Notes: generated by a model from the letters alone, not told the origin. Shown: positions 29,739 to 40,162, counted from the first letter of the stretch. The stretch: 59,432 nucleotides of DNA from Gracilaria domingensis (GCA_022539475.1 VCMS01000396.1:1-59432); one strand, 5' to 3'. Made by a program: numbers and translations.

Positions 29739-30210
29739 CCAAAATGGTACCGGTCGCTCGCACAGCGATGGATAAGGCGCAGGCCGCTTATAAGCGCAAC
29801 TTCGATGCAAAGGTTAAGACCCCATTACCAAAGGTCAAACCAGACGATATGGTATTTCTCCGCAAAGAATACTATAATCCGGAGAAGGAACGCCGCCACA
29901 AGCTCTCGCCTATCGCGGAAGGACCCTACAAGGTTATTTCCGTCACGGACGATACCGTAGTATTGGATATCAATAATCTCCACGAACGGATGTCGTTAGA
30001 CCGTGTCGCGCTGGCACCACCACCCTACGTTCACGTTAACACCCAACTGGGTGAAGCTACAGGGGACGAACAGGTCGTATCTTCGCGCCCTGCGACTCTC
30101 CGCCCTGATCGCGGCTTATCGGATCTACCGAAGTCAGAATCACCCACGCGGGTAGCACAACCCGTTGCGGGAGACGAAGAGGAAAACTCAACTAGAGTTG
30201 ACCCCCACCG
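29650..30210 (+). CDS. pol: E1 integrase C-terminal GPY/F module
   Basis: Coding-like text resumes at about 29650 in a new frame. It has MDKAQAAYKRNFDAKV, FLRKEYYNPEKERRHKLSP, GPYKVISVTDDTVVLDI and RMSLDRVALAPPP. This is the GPY/F DNA-binding module found at the C-terminus of integrases of the chromoviral and gamma-retroviral type. A Pro/Ser-rich linker follows, and the frame shifts at ACCCCCACC (about 30201), where one more C would keep it open. Confidence 0.75.
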
Positions 30211-30585
30211 GACGTCGTGGCTCCCGTGCCACCGCCTAAGGAGGGGGAGGAAAGTACGGAACCCGTTGCACCGGCGTCGCACGGTCACACTGTGTCGCAA
30301 GGTACCGCCACCAATCTCGCGGTCTCTACCGATAGCGTTGTGGTGCGCCGAGGCGCTGTACCTCGTGGTGATACTCCGTCGAGTTCGTTGAGCAATGCGC
30401 TGGAAACGACACGACCCACCCAAGGGGTACACACCGCTGTGGATAACGTAACCCCGTCGGGAACACCACAACTGAGTGAGGTCACCACCCGCAGAGCGGA
30501 GAAGACAGTATCTGTAGACCCGGGCTTCCCGGAGAACGCAGAGCCGCAAGCGGTAGATCAGCTCAACGTTACCGACCGGTGTTAA
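30196..30585 (+). CDS. E1 linker after integrase
   Basis: The frame carries VAPVPPPKEGEE, encoded by the second internal polypurine string (30236-30251), then a Ser/Thr/Pro/Val-rich, probably disordered stretch ending at TAA 30585. E2 and E3 have the same PPKEGE box after integrase. From 30579 to about 30723 another short frame (PWFEETRSRTY, YEVRVWKPSMVHPRRV) looks coding, suggesting that the linker continues toward the chromodomain. Confidence 0.5.
30236..30251 (+). promoter_or_regulatory. Internal polypurine string 2 (E1)
   Basis: CTAAGGAGGGGGAGGA, encoding PKEGEE after integrase. E2 (46723) and E3 (56977-56994, minus) have it at the same place. Confidence 0.6.
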
Positions 30586-31167
30586 CCACGCCGTGGTTTG
30601 AGGAAACGAGAAGTCGTACTTACCCGCGTATTATTTGGGAAAACAACCTTGGAAAGGTGAAGTACGAAGTACGAGTTTGGAAACCGTCGATGGTGCACCC
30701 ACGCCGCGTGGCAGAAGACTCATGACACACCCAAGTGGAGAGTAACACGTTGTGTGACGTGGTGACGTACGGAGAGCACCGCCGACGCGGGGAACTGCTG
30801 ACAGTAAGTCGCGTGCGCGAGTACCACACGTGCACGGTGCGCGATGTACGGTCGCCAACCGTAGGCGAACGGACACCTGTTAGGGTAACGCGTGGCTCAC
30901 ACGTGCCACCGCCTGGCCAACCAGAAGGCCGCGATATGCACCGTGATTGGTCAATCCGCCTCCATGGCGCACGAGCGAGACCCTGCCCGTTCTCCGTCGC
31001 ACGGACGATCCTTCTGGATAGCAAGAGGGAGCTCAGAATCCCGAAGCTACCGTTGGACGGTCGGAAGCTCAACCAAAACGAGCCGAAGCTCGTCAGACTC
31101 AAGAAGGAGAGTACTTCAAGAAGAACCTTTCAGGTTGAAGATTGGACGCTCCTGGCGTAAGTTGTAG

Positions 31168-31521
31168 TTGTCGCGCAGCGAGAAACTCCTAGTGAGTCGT
31201 GACTGGTTAAGTCCAAGAGGAACCCCTCTAGAGGTTAGCCGGCCACCACCTCGCCACCCTCGAAGGTACGAAACCACAATGGGTGAAGGAGAGCAGTCAA
31301 ACACCGAGGTGTATCCGCAGGAATACGTGATCGAACGTATCGTACGTCATGTTGTAGACCCCGATGGGACGATACTGTACCAAGTGCGATGGTATGGCTA
31401 CTCCGCCGAGGAGGACACCATGGAGCCGGTCGAGCACCTACCTAGGTCGAAGATCGTTTCATACCACCGTCGCACTCGGTCAGCCTTGCCGTCCAACCTG
31501 GACCAAGCCCAGGTGGGATAA
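31168..31521 (+). CDS. E1 chromodomain
   Basis: The frame has an ATG at 31279. From there 80 residues carry a chromodomain: EYVIERIVRHVVDPDG, YQVRWYGYSAEEDTMEPVEHL and PRSKIVSYHRR. The usual Trp of the (T)WEP box is Met here, and in E3 it is Asp, so one of the aromatic cage residues for methyl-lysine is missing, as in group II chromodomains. In chromoviruses this domain ends integrase and steers insertion into heterochromatin. Here it sits about 600 bp beyond the last integrase-linked frame, so it is either a separate small ORF or the end of a long linker interrupted by frame errors. Confidence 0.75.
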   Translation: MSRSEKLLVSRDWLSPRGTPLEVSRPPPRHPRRYETTMGEGEQSNTEVYPQEYVIERIVRHVVDPDGTILYQVRWYGYSAEEDTMEPVEHLPRSKIVSYHRRTRSALPSNLDQAQVG

Positions 31522-31891
31522 GAACCGTTCCCGGTGAGGAGCTTTCAACTATACCGCGATGCGGAAGACTCAGAATGGAGAGTTCACCCCTTCTGTGTGG
31601 GGATGAAGGAAGGAAGAAGACCAATGAAGCGGTGAAGACTTAACTAGAGGAAGTGAGAAGAAAGAAAGAAGAGCATACCGAAATGCCGGTTGTACCGATT
31701 TAAAACGGTTAGAGTACAAGAAGCACCAAAGAAGTGAAGTACACTTGAACACAGTGTGAGTGAAGAAGTAATCGAAGATCGATCAAGTTCGTGGAGAACA
31801 GGCAAAAGGGGTGAAGCGAAAGTTACCACTAGATGGTTTTACTGTTTCTATCTTATACTAAGGACCAAGTCCTCCAGCCCTGCTGGTCATC

Positions 31892-33745
31892 TTACACCCC
31901 CGATGAGGGACCGGCACCGCCGCTACCGGAGAGACCCTGCGAAGGGTGCGGAACGGCGTAAGCCAGTATCCCTGCCATAGTGGTGAGATGATCGGGCACG
32001 ATAATTCCAGCGTTCTGGAGACTGGCGCGCAACATCGCGATGTTCGCCGGAGAATCTCCCGGAGCGACCGGAGCTGTCGGGGCCGGAAGGACCGAAGGAA
32101 CGGTAGCCGCTACAGGGGCCGGACCCACCACCGGAACACTCGCTTGAGTCGGAACATTCCAACCCACAGGAGCCTGGGGTACCCCGCCGCTGGCGTGCAA
32201 CACCTGATTCGCCGCCGGTAGGTCGTTCACCAACTCCTGGTCCATCTCGACGAGTGCTCCCGCCGCCTCTCCACCGGTATCCATGTTCGGATCATCCAGA
32301 TCTACTGGGGCGACCCAGTTGTCACTGAACATGAACCCAACGGGGTGACTGTCTGGAATCGACCGTGGCTGGTTCGCTGCCCACTCGGCATATGCGCTAG
32401 TTGTCATCGTACCCTCCCATGGGTCGTAATACACGAAATCTCCTGCGGTGGGATGTCTCCTACCGGGTGAGCGGTCGTAGTGACGACGAGGACCTTTCCC
32501 ACGCTGCGAACGGGGCACCGTTTCCCAATCGACTCCATCGATAACATCCAAGATGTAATGGATCTCATCCACGTTCTCTTCGGACCCCAAGGGAGTGTGC
32601 AAATCCAGCGAGCGGATAATGTTGCGAAGCATCGGCGGAATATACCAAACACGGTAGTTGTCGTAAGCCTCCCAGAGGAGAAACGCTGCTACGCGTGCCG
32701 CCCACTCGCCGGCTACCAGACCCCACCATCCTGAACGCGGATCGCTGATCAATCGGGAGCCGATGTAACTCAAGCACGGAGGCAGTTCTGCAAAACACCC
32801 TTTGGGTACCTCCACATCACGCCACCAATCTGGTAGAGGAGGGAACCGTCCAACAAAGGCCTGCGGTCTGTACCTCTCGGTCTCGATATTCGGGTACGGA
32901 ATCAGATACCCATGACGGGAACGAGCTTTCCGCTCAAACCGAATGCGGTTGACGAACCCACCCTGGGAAGCGTTCTTGCGAAGATAACGGAACTCCGCTC
33001 GGAGTATGGGCCGATTCCAGCACAACATCAACCTCGATGTGGTCGGGCCATCGCCAGCGTACCGCGCATGGTCGAACGTCGCCAAGTTGTCTCCATATCG
33101 GACTTCACCGAAAGTACGGTAGAACGGAGTATCGAACCCATATGACGGTGGAACCAGGTGCCCGAGGTGCACTCGACTGAGTCTCTTGTACGCCAACTTC
33201 GCGTGTTCCGCGCGCGCGGTGTTCAGATTCTCACCCTCGCGGGTATCGTACCGGAGGAGCATCGGGTCGATCGCTATACGAACTTTCCATTCTGGGGATT
33301 GCACTACCGCTAACGGCAGACCGCCCGGTAGGAAGCCGTTTTCGGCATACGACTCCAGGAGAGTGTCATCGTTAACAGCTACCGGATGAAACCACGGTGC
33401 ACGGCTGAACGCAAACCCATCACGGAGTGGATCGCGTACTGCGAGAGATTCCTTCGATATCCAACCAGCTTGGTTCGCCATCAGCGGCATCGCTTGCGCT
33501 GAATTCCATAACGGAACGTTCACCGGGACCATCGGTTGAGACTGAGGCAGTGGAGCCGTCGCAGAACCCGGCTGAGGGTAGTTCGACGCGCTCGCCTGAC
33601 CCGTCGGGTGATGAGGAAACTGATTCGGGTTCATCGGAATGACAGATGATGTACTGTGATCGAGTTCGGATACTTGAATACTCTGTTCGCTTGAGTGTGT
33701 ATCGCGCTTGCGAGGTATAGAAACCGAGGAGTTGGTACCGCTCAT
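31892..33745 (-). CDS. E1 antisense ORF, conserved protein of unknown function
   Basis: An uninterrupted 617-aa frame runs opposite to pol between the chromodomain and the 3' LTR. It starts at ATG 33745, 80 bp from the LTR; a longer form begins with a non-ATG codon. Residues 1-95 are Ser/Pro/Gln-rich. About 110-430 form a conserved globular part with FSRAPWFHPVAV, FYRTFGEVRYGDNLA, LMLCWNRPILRAEFRYL, HGYLIPYPN, CFAELPPCLSYIGSRLI, YDNYRVWYIPPML and LDVIDGVDWETVP. The C-terminus is Pro/Ala/Val-rich and ends in a Gly/Ser tail. No signal peptide, membrane segment or CCHC was seen, so it is not envelope-like. E3 has an open counterpart at 53096-55125 and E2 remnants at 48390-49512. The family is not recognised. 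Antisense genes of deltaretroviruses and of some plant Ty3/gypsy elements are the closest parallels in layout, not in sequence. Confidence 0.8.
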   Translation of the reverse strand: MSGTNSSVSIPRKRDTHSSEQSIQVSELDHSTSSVIPMNPNQFPHHPTGQASASNYPQPGSATAPLPQSQPMVPVNVPLWNSAQAMPLMANQAGWISKESLAVRDPLRDGFAFSRAPWFHPVAVNDDTLLESYAENGFLPGGLPLAVVQSPEWKVRIAIDPMLLRYDTREGENLNTARAEHAKLAYKRLSRVHLGHLVPPSYGFDTPFYRTFGEVRYGDNLATFDHARYAGDGPTTSRLMLCWNRPILRAEFRYLRKNASQGGFVNRIRFERKARSRHGYLIPYPNIETERYRPQAFVGRFPPLPDWWRDVEVPKGCFAELPPCLSYIGSRLISDPRSGWWGLVAGEWAARVAAFLLWEAYDNYRVWYIPPMLRNIIRSLDLHTPLGSEENVDEIHYILDVIDGVDWETVPRSQRGKGPRRHYDRSPGRRHPTAGDFVYYDPWEGTMTTSAYAEWAANQPRSIPDSHPVGFMFSDNWVAPVDLDDPNMDTGGEAAGALVEMDQELVNDLPAANQVLHASGGVPQAPVGWNVPTQASVPVVGPAPVAATVPSVLPAPTAPVAPGDSPANIAMLRASLQNAGIIVPDHLTTMAGILAYAVPHPSQGLSGSGGAGPSSGV

Positions 33746-33809
33746 GATTGTGACGTATTTACGTACTTGCGTTTCGCACAAAACTTCAGCCTCGAAGTCG
33801 TCCTCGGCT

Positions 33810-33824
33810 CTAAGGAGGGGGAGA
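33810..33824 (+). promoter_or_regulatory. E1 3' polypurine tract
   Basis: CTAAGGAGGGGGAGA ends directly at the TG of the right LTR, where it would prime plus-strand DNA synthesis. Confidence 0.88.
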
Positions 33825-34798
33825 TGTAGAGCAACGCATTTTGCGTGGTTATCAGGATGATGCGCCTCATATACTCAGGGGAGTGATACGAGGATGCACT
33901 CGAAGAGTTATGAGTTGGACCCAATTTTGGCGGTTACTTTTGGAATGGCTTTCCCACAGTTACCTGTAATCAGGGTTGCCATTGCTGGCCAATACCGCTA
34001 GGTGGACGCGTGTACTACACCACCGTGTGTGTGCATATTACGGGACAATAGGTAGTGCACCTGAGGTGCCTGACACTGGGCTAGCCACGTGTACGGACCC
34101 CTGCGGGTGTGCACCACGTGTACATAGTTAGTTTAGACCTACTTAGGTGAGCTCGACCTCGTCGTCGCGAGCACCTTTGTAAAGTCAACCCGAGCACTTC
34201 TAAGTGAACTCTTTGTCGAGTAGCGCTCTCCTGAGTGGACTCTACACGAGTGAGGCTCTGGCGCCAACCGCCTACGTGGGTTATCACTCTCGCGAGTATA
34301 GCCACGTCTGGTTACGGTGGTCCTACCCTCTCGGTACCTTTGAGGAACATCTGTCGTTGATGTCGGGACCTGAGGGTCGTACCGAGGAGGTATAGGACTA
34401 CATTACGAAGTGATCCGACTCTGTATAGAGTTTTGCCGTGTTTACGGAAACCCGTGCATTACCGTTGGAGGATCTCGCCCCGCTCCGGGCACAGTGCCGA
34501 GGAGGCCCTACCCGTCGCGTGTGGGTGTTGTTTGGTTGTTGTTTTCTGTTGCTTTCCCTCTCGGGACTACACCTGTCGTTGGTCGTGTTTCATCGTTGCC
34601 GATACCACCCCATCTCTGGAGTTTCTCATCGTTTCCTCACCACGTGGCCTATCACCTCTGTAGGTATAGCCAGTTGCCACTTCGGCCTTACAACCGAGTT
34701 ACGGTGGTACAGAGGGCTCTGTCACTGGTCTGCCATCTCTCACGAGAGCGGACCTTCGGACAGTCTGGTGGGTTTCACTCTTCCGAGTTTGCCCCACA
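33825..34798 (+). repeat. E1 right LTR
   Basis: 974 bp and equal in length to the left LTR; no difference was seen in the parts compared by eye. The antisense ORF starts 80 bp before it. Confidence 0.93.
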
Positions 34799-34803
34799 CT
34801 GCC
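34799..34803 (+). repeat. Target-site duplication of E1, right
   Basis: CTGCC, identical to 22851-22855. Confidence 0.9.
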
Positions 34804-35848
34804 TATTACCCGCAGACGTGCTTTTCGTAATGCCAAAATGAATTCCCATAATCACGTTAGTTCTAAGAAAACTAATGACATGGCTGCAGAATTCAGTGAC
34901 ATTCTTTCCAAGACAAAAAAACTTTATCACAAAATATCTTGAACATTTCCGCACGGTTCGTAAAGGAATTTAGAGAACTTCCGCAATAAACTGCTGATGC
35001 AGAAGATTAATATGTTTCATGCATCAATCTTCATGGATACCCTTTTATAAGTGAGATGTTTTGGGAAAACTATAGTTATTTCAATGACGACAAAATCATT
35101 GAAGAATACTTCAGTCCACGTATTAGCAGATTTTTAAACGTCCGTAGAGTCCAAACCATTGATACGTGATAGCGCGGGAATCCGAATGCGCTGCTGAGAT
35201 CTGAGAGCTGCAAAGACCTAATGTAAACAATTAGACACTAGTTAGGCGGAATTGCAAAGAGAGACAAAATTTCTCGTAAACTACTTCGATTTTGTTCAAT
35301 TGATTGCAATCTGCACCCCTAAGCACCTCACTAAGTGAAACAACAGATATATTCTATGTAACTGGTAACTAAGCTAATCATACGCCTTTGATGAAAGGGC
35401 TATTCGAATATCACATTCCAAACCATGGTTTTATCTTGTCCGCCACTTTCTACAAAGCAATGTTTTATTCGTCTCGATCGTCATGTAATGTATTCCTCGC
35501 ATCCAAGGATCTACAGAAGAACAATGATATCTCTTCCTGAAAACCAAACATCCTCTAAACTGATAATCTACAATCGCCATTTCTCTCCTTGGAGGCTTCT
35601 TGAAATGGTTGAATCCAGCCCCTACCATGAACCTTGAAAGCATTTTCTTGAATCGGAGTCCACAGTGAATGTCTCACACAGTCTCATGGCTTATTCCAAG
35701 CATCAGTTCGGCCTCCGTCACTTGGGTAAAGCCCCGAAAGGCCTCGACGCAAGAACAAAGAAGGAGTGCAAGCAGGTGGGGATGGTGATTTATGCAGAAA
35801 ACAATTCTCTGCCTCAGCTAGAGCGCACTAACAGCCATGTCAACTCTA

Positions 35849-36076
35849 CTAGGTACGAGGCGCGGAGTGCGTCCCTCTCAGGACAAAGCGTGGAGTTGGC
35901 ACCGAGCCCGTGTTATTCACCTGGGCAGCTGTGAGAAGCTCCTGTAGCGCTGTTCGAATGGGTACAACAGCGTGGCGGACTCCGTCTATATAACCGCTGC
36001 GGTATTCGGCAGTGTAGTTGAAGAGGATTTCAGTGATTTCCTCATTGAGGATGGACTCCACGTCCTCGACATCCAT
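35849..36076 (-). CDS. Small hypothetical protein
   Basis: A 75-aa frame from ATG 36076 with acidic start (DVEDVESILNEEITEILF) and YRSGYIDGVRHAV..IRTALQELL. No family is recognised. A frame on the plus strand covers the same stretch, so coding is unproven. Confidence 0.25.
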   Translation of the reverse strand: MDVEDVESILNEEITEILFNYTAEYRSGYIDGVRHAVVPIRTALQELLTAAQVNNTGSVPTPRFVLRGTHSAPRT

Positions 36077-36293
36077 ACGGAACAGGTAGTGCGAGGCATG
36101 ATGCGAGCGGTTGGAGAAGCAGGTTGCGAAGTGCTAGAGAGAAGCGCAACGCAGAACAAGAGATGGTCTTATGTGCAAGATCACGATAGCGCACATATGC
36201 GCGTTTGTCACGGTATCGAATTTCGGAGTGCAAGGCACGACGTGGAAACTGTGAGAAAAGAAAGGGATAAAATCAAAGGGAAAATCTTTCTCT

Positions 36294-36506
36294 TTATTTC
36301 TGGTTCTGGCTACGGTTATTAAGAACGATTTCTAATAACATAGCTTGAACGTTAACCAGGTCACAGGGCTCATCCTTGTCCACGAGACGTTGAATTGCAT
36401 CGGCCGACACGAGTAGTCCGTACCAAAAGCCGTCGTTCCAGGGATCAGCAGCCGTGAGGCCGCATGAAGTACAGACGGGATCATCTATAATCTGCTTCAC
36501 AATCAT
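36294..36506 (-). CDS. Small hypothetical protein
   Basis: A 70-aa frame with CTSCGL and PWNDGFWYGLLVSADAIQRL, ending NNRSQNQK. The frame is also open upstream of the ATG with a hydrophobic stretch (NIIAIVLISPALA) that would make a signal peptide, but without an in-frame ATG. TATATAAAG lies about 70 bp upstream on the minus strand. Unknown function. Confidence 0.25.
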   Translation of the reverse strand: MIVKQIIDDPVCTSCGLTAADPWNDGFWYGLLVSADAIQRLVDKDEPCDLVNVQAMLLEIVLNNRSQNQK

Positions 36507-36619
36507 TTCGGAAGAAAGACGTGAAGCTAGCGCAGGAGAAATGAGAACAATGGCGATTATGTTGCATGCTTTATATATCTATCATTTCTACACGGAATGG
36601 GCTTCAGTGTAGTATGCAT

Positions 36620-36937
36620 TGTTGGAGCATATTCAGGATGTCCTAGCGTGCGGGTATGCCTCAGCATGTACACGTGGCTTCACACTGGAAAGTACAGCGC
36701 GGTTTAATACACGTGGAATGCTCGAGCGCAACTCCGCGTGTACTAAACGAGCCATTGGGCACTAGTTGTGCTCAGCTTGGCCCCTATTATGCTACACATA
36801 GGAGCACTACTGCATCTAGTTAGAAACTATAGTGCGTTATTGCATTTCTAGTCCCTTCTAAGAGGGTTCAAAACTCTATATAAAGGGTCTCAAAGAAGCC
36901 TGATGGTGTCCGACCCAGAACAACCTTGCTATCAACA
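36620..36937 (+). repeat. Possible solo copia-type LTR
   Basis: Starts TGTTGGAGCA and ends TGCTATCAACA, the usual termini of Ty1/copia LTRs, and contains CTATATAAAGGG (36876-36887) followed 40-60 bp later by the end. No target duplication was found (TGCAT against TTTAT), and no second copy was seen in the window. Confidence 0.25.
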
Positions 36938-39182
36938 TTTATTAATCTACCTCAACCTTCCCCAAATATATTGGGCAGTGCATCCAAGCACGTTATTACT
37001 ACGCATAGGCCGTTGTGCCTCACTAACACTGTTTGTGGTTACGCGTCTTCCGCGAGCACTGCTCTTCTCTTCTAAACACTGCACCGGGTCGAAGTGCGGT
37101 GGTGGTGGACGGTAATTGGGTTGTGTCTACCAAAGGTACCTTTGTAGTCAGTGAGCCCCACCGGATCTTCGTCTCGGATATCGGTGTCCGTCGGAAGACC
37201 TGGTACTACACGAACAATTGTGCTGGACGGGAAGCGCCAGTTGGGTTTTCAGTCGAACGCCGAGTAACGTCTTCTGCAAGAGGCCAGCTTGGGGAACGGA
37301 GTGAAGACTTATCTTCAGCTAGTAACTCCTCCTTGGGAAGCCTCGTAAGAAATCTACATGCTTATTTCTGTACGCGCAAAGATAAATTTGGCTGCAGAAT
37401 TCACGTGCAGTCCGTTGTTGTTCCGCCTCTTTTGCTTTCGTTTGGTGGTGTTCAAGCCACTCGTTTCAACTTTCTTTTTCTCTACTCTAGAATCGTTTTC
37501 CGAGTCTGTCTTTTATGTTTGTTCGGTGGATTCTCGGCCCACGTAGGTCATTTACTGTGGCTGGTTGTTCTGCTCTGAGCTCACTTTCTGCTACGAGAGG
37601 CAAGCGCAGGGGTCTGTAGACAGCGGCGTCATTTGCCACCAAAATGACGTTCAGAGCAACCAACCTCATTACAAATTATTTTAGGAAATTGGTGAAACGA
37701 GAGGCGAACTAATTAGTTGTCAGCGACTGATATATTAAGAAGAAATCAAAGCGTCTTTGACATGCAATATGAGAAACAGACTTTAATTGGGCCTCAACAA
37801 CACGTCACATGGGAAGGAATTCCAGCAGACATCAACGAGTAATTACTGGAGCGAAGGGTAGTGAGACTGAATTAGTTGGTCTCAGGATAGAGTAACTCTT
37901 GGCTATAAGATAGACCTTAATCACACCGATATTTGGACGGGGCACCAGGCGATGAAAGCCTGCGATAGTACCAATCAGAAATATTTGACGTTCCAATAGG
38001 AAGCGAATTGTCTCAGAAGTGGTGTAGACGTGCCCTAGGTATTCTATCCATAAGCGGAAACTATTCAATGCCAATGTTCTCTATAGAAACCACCGAAAAG
38101 AAGGCCTCACCGCCCTTGCATCCGGGAGAGAGACTACCTCGACAACCTCAGACATTCTTCCTTTTGGCACACCCCTACTTCTCTAAAGATCAGTCGGCGG
38201 CTTCTTGCTATCAATCTTCTCACATTCACTCCAACCGCAAGTGGTTTGGTTTCCCGCTATGCAACCAGTTTCTTTACGGCTCGTCGCGCTGCCTTATTTT
38301 GCGCTCGTCTTGCAATTTGACGTCGTCATTTGTTTCCTACCAGGATACAGCTCTTCCAAACTCGAGCTGGCCTCTCCGCACCCTCTGCCTCACTTAGTTC
38401 CGCGCTCGGCGGTAGAGTACTCTAGTTCATGGTAAGCGGGCGGCTGATCTTTGGTGGTCTGCTACATGTTGTCAACAGCAAAACGCTACGTTTGGTGTCG
38501 ACTGCAGCAGGAAGGCTGGTACCCCCTGGTGTTTCGTTTCTGCTTTCGAGTTGTCACAAACCACGCCATTCACCCGCAAAAGTGGCGTTCACAACTTGTA
38601 TTACAGAATAAACGATTCAGCTCACCATTCTCATGACTTCTACTTGCCGCAAACAAATTAACAGTCGCTTCTCAAGTGTCCAGTAACTCTTCGAGAAGAC
38701 ATTAAATAGAGTGCGAGAGTTTGCGTAGTCATTGACAGACACTGAACGATCTAGGATCTTTTAATAGTAAAGGTTTGGCCATACATTCATGCTCAAAGCC
38801 GTACACCAGGGCATGATCTCAGCTTCCATTCTATGTTAGTAACAAAAGTAATAACTCTCCTGCATCGAGAACTACCATAATGACAAACTTTTGGTTTTTC
38901 ATTTTTGTTTACTATAATGTGGACGTCATTTTTGAAACAAATTAACTCGGGTGGTGACAAACCCAACAAGAAGCAGAAATACTAGGTGGTACCAGCCAAG
39001 AATGGCGATATGCACAAACGTACAGAAGAAAACAACGAAAGTGTTAATTGCAAAAGCCCACGCCAACTCCAGACAAAGTCGCCAGTTATAAACCGCTAAA
39101 GTTGATGCCAAAATACACACACAGATCCGAAATGAAGCGGCTAAAACCCAGGCTAAACTTTAGACGCCAGTTTGGAAACCAG

Positions 39183-40162
39183 TGTAGAGCAAAACGTGCT
39201 CGCCCGGTACACGGGGAAGGATTTCATAAACCCCTGGTAAGGATGATTCCGGGTACTCGGAAGGTATGAGTATTGGCCAACGGATGGGATACGTTTTGGC
39301 AGTATTCAGGTATGGCACCCTGAGGGGTCGGCCATGACGTGGCGCAGATGAGTATTGGTCGCATGTAGGCGTGTGTAGGAATGGGTGTGTTCACACATGT
39401 CTTGTTATGATTGTCGGATACTTTACTGGCCGCTGCCGCGGGTTGTCACGTGCACCACGTGCATGGACCTGCTGAGGTGTGTACTAGATCATTTCATTTA
39501 GTTTAACTAATTTATAGGTTACGATATAAGAGGTGACCTCCCAGTCACCTCCTCCTTCAGTAAAGGGTAACTGAGTTCGGCTCTGCACCACGTTTGCCTG
39601 CGCGAAGTGTACAACTCCCTTAGGAGGGTCACCGCGTACGGTACGGATTGGATTCATCCCTCGGGATCACACAGGCAATACTGACCATTGTGGTCTTGCC
39701 TTCGGGCTTTTTTATTCCGTGTCTTCGGACTTTCTGTTTCTTTTACTGTGCAGTTGTACTGCTTTCACCACAATTGGTAGCGTTTCCGTCTCTGTATAGA
39801 GTTGTGCTGCGTGCGCTTAATACACATCGTCGTCTCTTGGCGCCGGGTCTGTTGCCGCTTGCCGCACTTCCCGCCGCGGGATTCCTCTCTTTTCCTCCTC
39901 TATTTCCCTTCTTTCTCCCCTTTTGCCTAGGGCTTACACCGCTCTACGGTACTCTTCCTCCTCGACCATTCCGTCACTTTTCGCCGGATTCCTGGATCAG
40001 GCCCGTTCACCCCTCAACCTCCGTAGGTATATCCCGTACCACGGGCGATCTTACACCCGCACTATCCGTGTTCGGAGGGCTTACCACTGAGTTCACCTCG
40101 TCTAGAGGGCAAGGACTCGAACGCCTTGAGAGACGATCCCATCGCTGGGGTTTTGCTCTACA
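39183..40162 (+). repeat. E2 left LTR
   Basis: 980 bp, TGTAGAGCAAAACGTG to TTTTGCTCTACA. Its first bases match those of the E1 LTR (TGTAGAGCAA). GGGGTCTCCCGACCTAGAA follows one base later as primer-binding site; the expected TGG is GGG. Confidence 0.85.

Larger units (their letters stand above)
22856..34798 (+). mobile_element. E1: complete Ty3/gypsy chromodomain retrotransposon
   Basis: An 11,943-bp element with TG...CA LTRs of 974 bp, a 5-bp target duplication, a primer-binding site 3 bp after the left LTR and a polypurine tract touching the right LTR. The order is Gag, CCHC, protease, RT, RNase H, integrase, chromodomain, so it is Ty3/gypsy (Metaviridae). The LTRs looked identical base by base in the parts I compared, and their lengths agree exactly, which points to recent insertion. 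Despite that, pol is read in four frames. An antisense frame fills the space before the 3' LTR. Three copies of the polypurine string lie at 27108, 30236 and 33810. Confidence 0.92.
34804..39182. other. AT-rich spacer between E1 and E2
   Basis: No recognised gene. Short frames occur on both strands. Two minus-strand frames with protein-like texture (35849-36076 and 36294-36506) and a possible copia-type LTR (36620-36937) are listed separately. Frames at 37033-37578 and 38008-38397 have no domain I know. Confidence 0.5.

Noticed and set aside
31892..33745. Envelope gene
   Set aside because: The frame is antisense and has no signal peptide or membrane segment.
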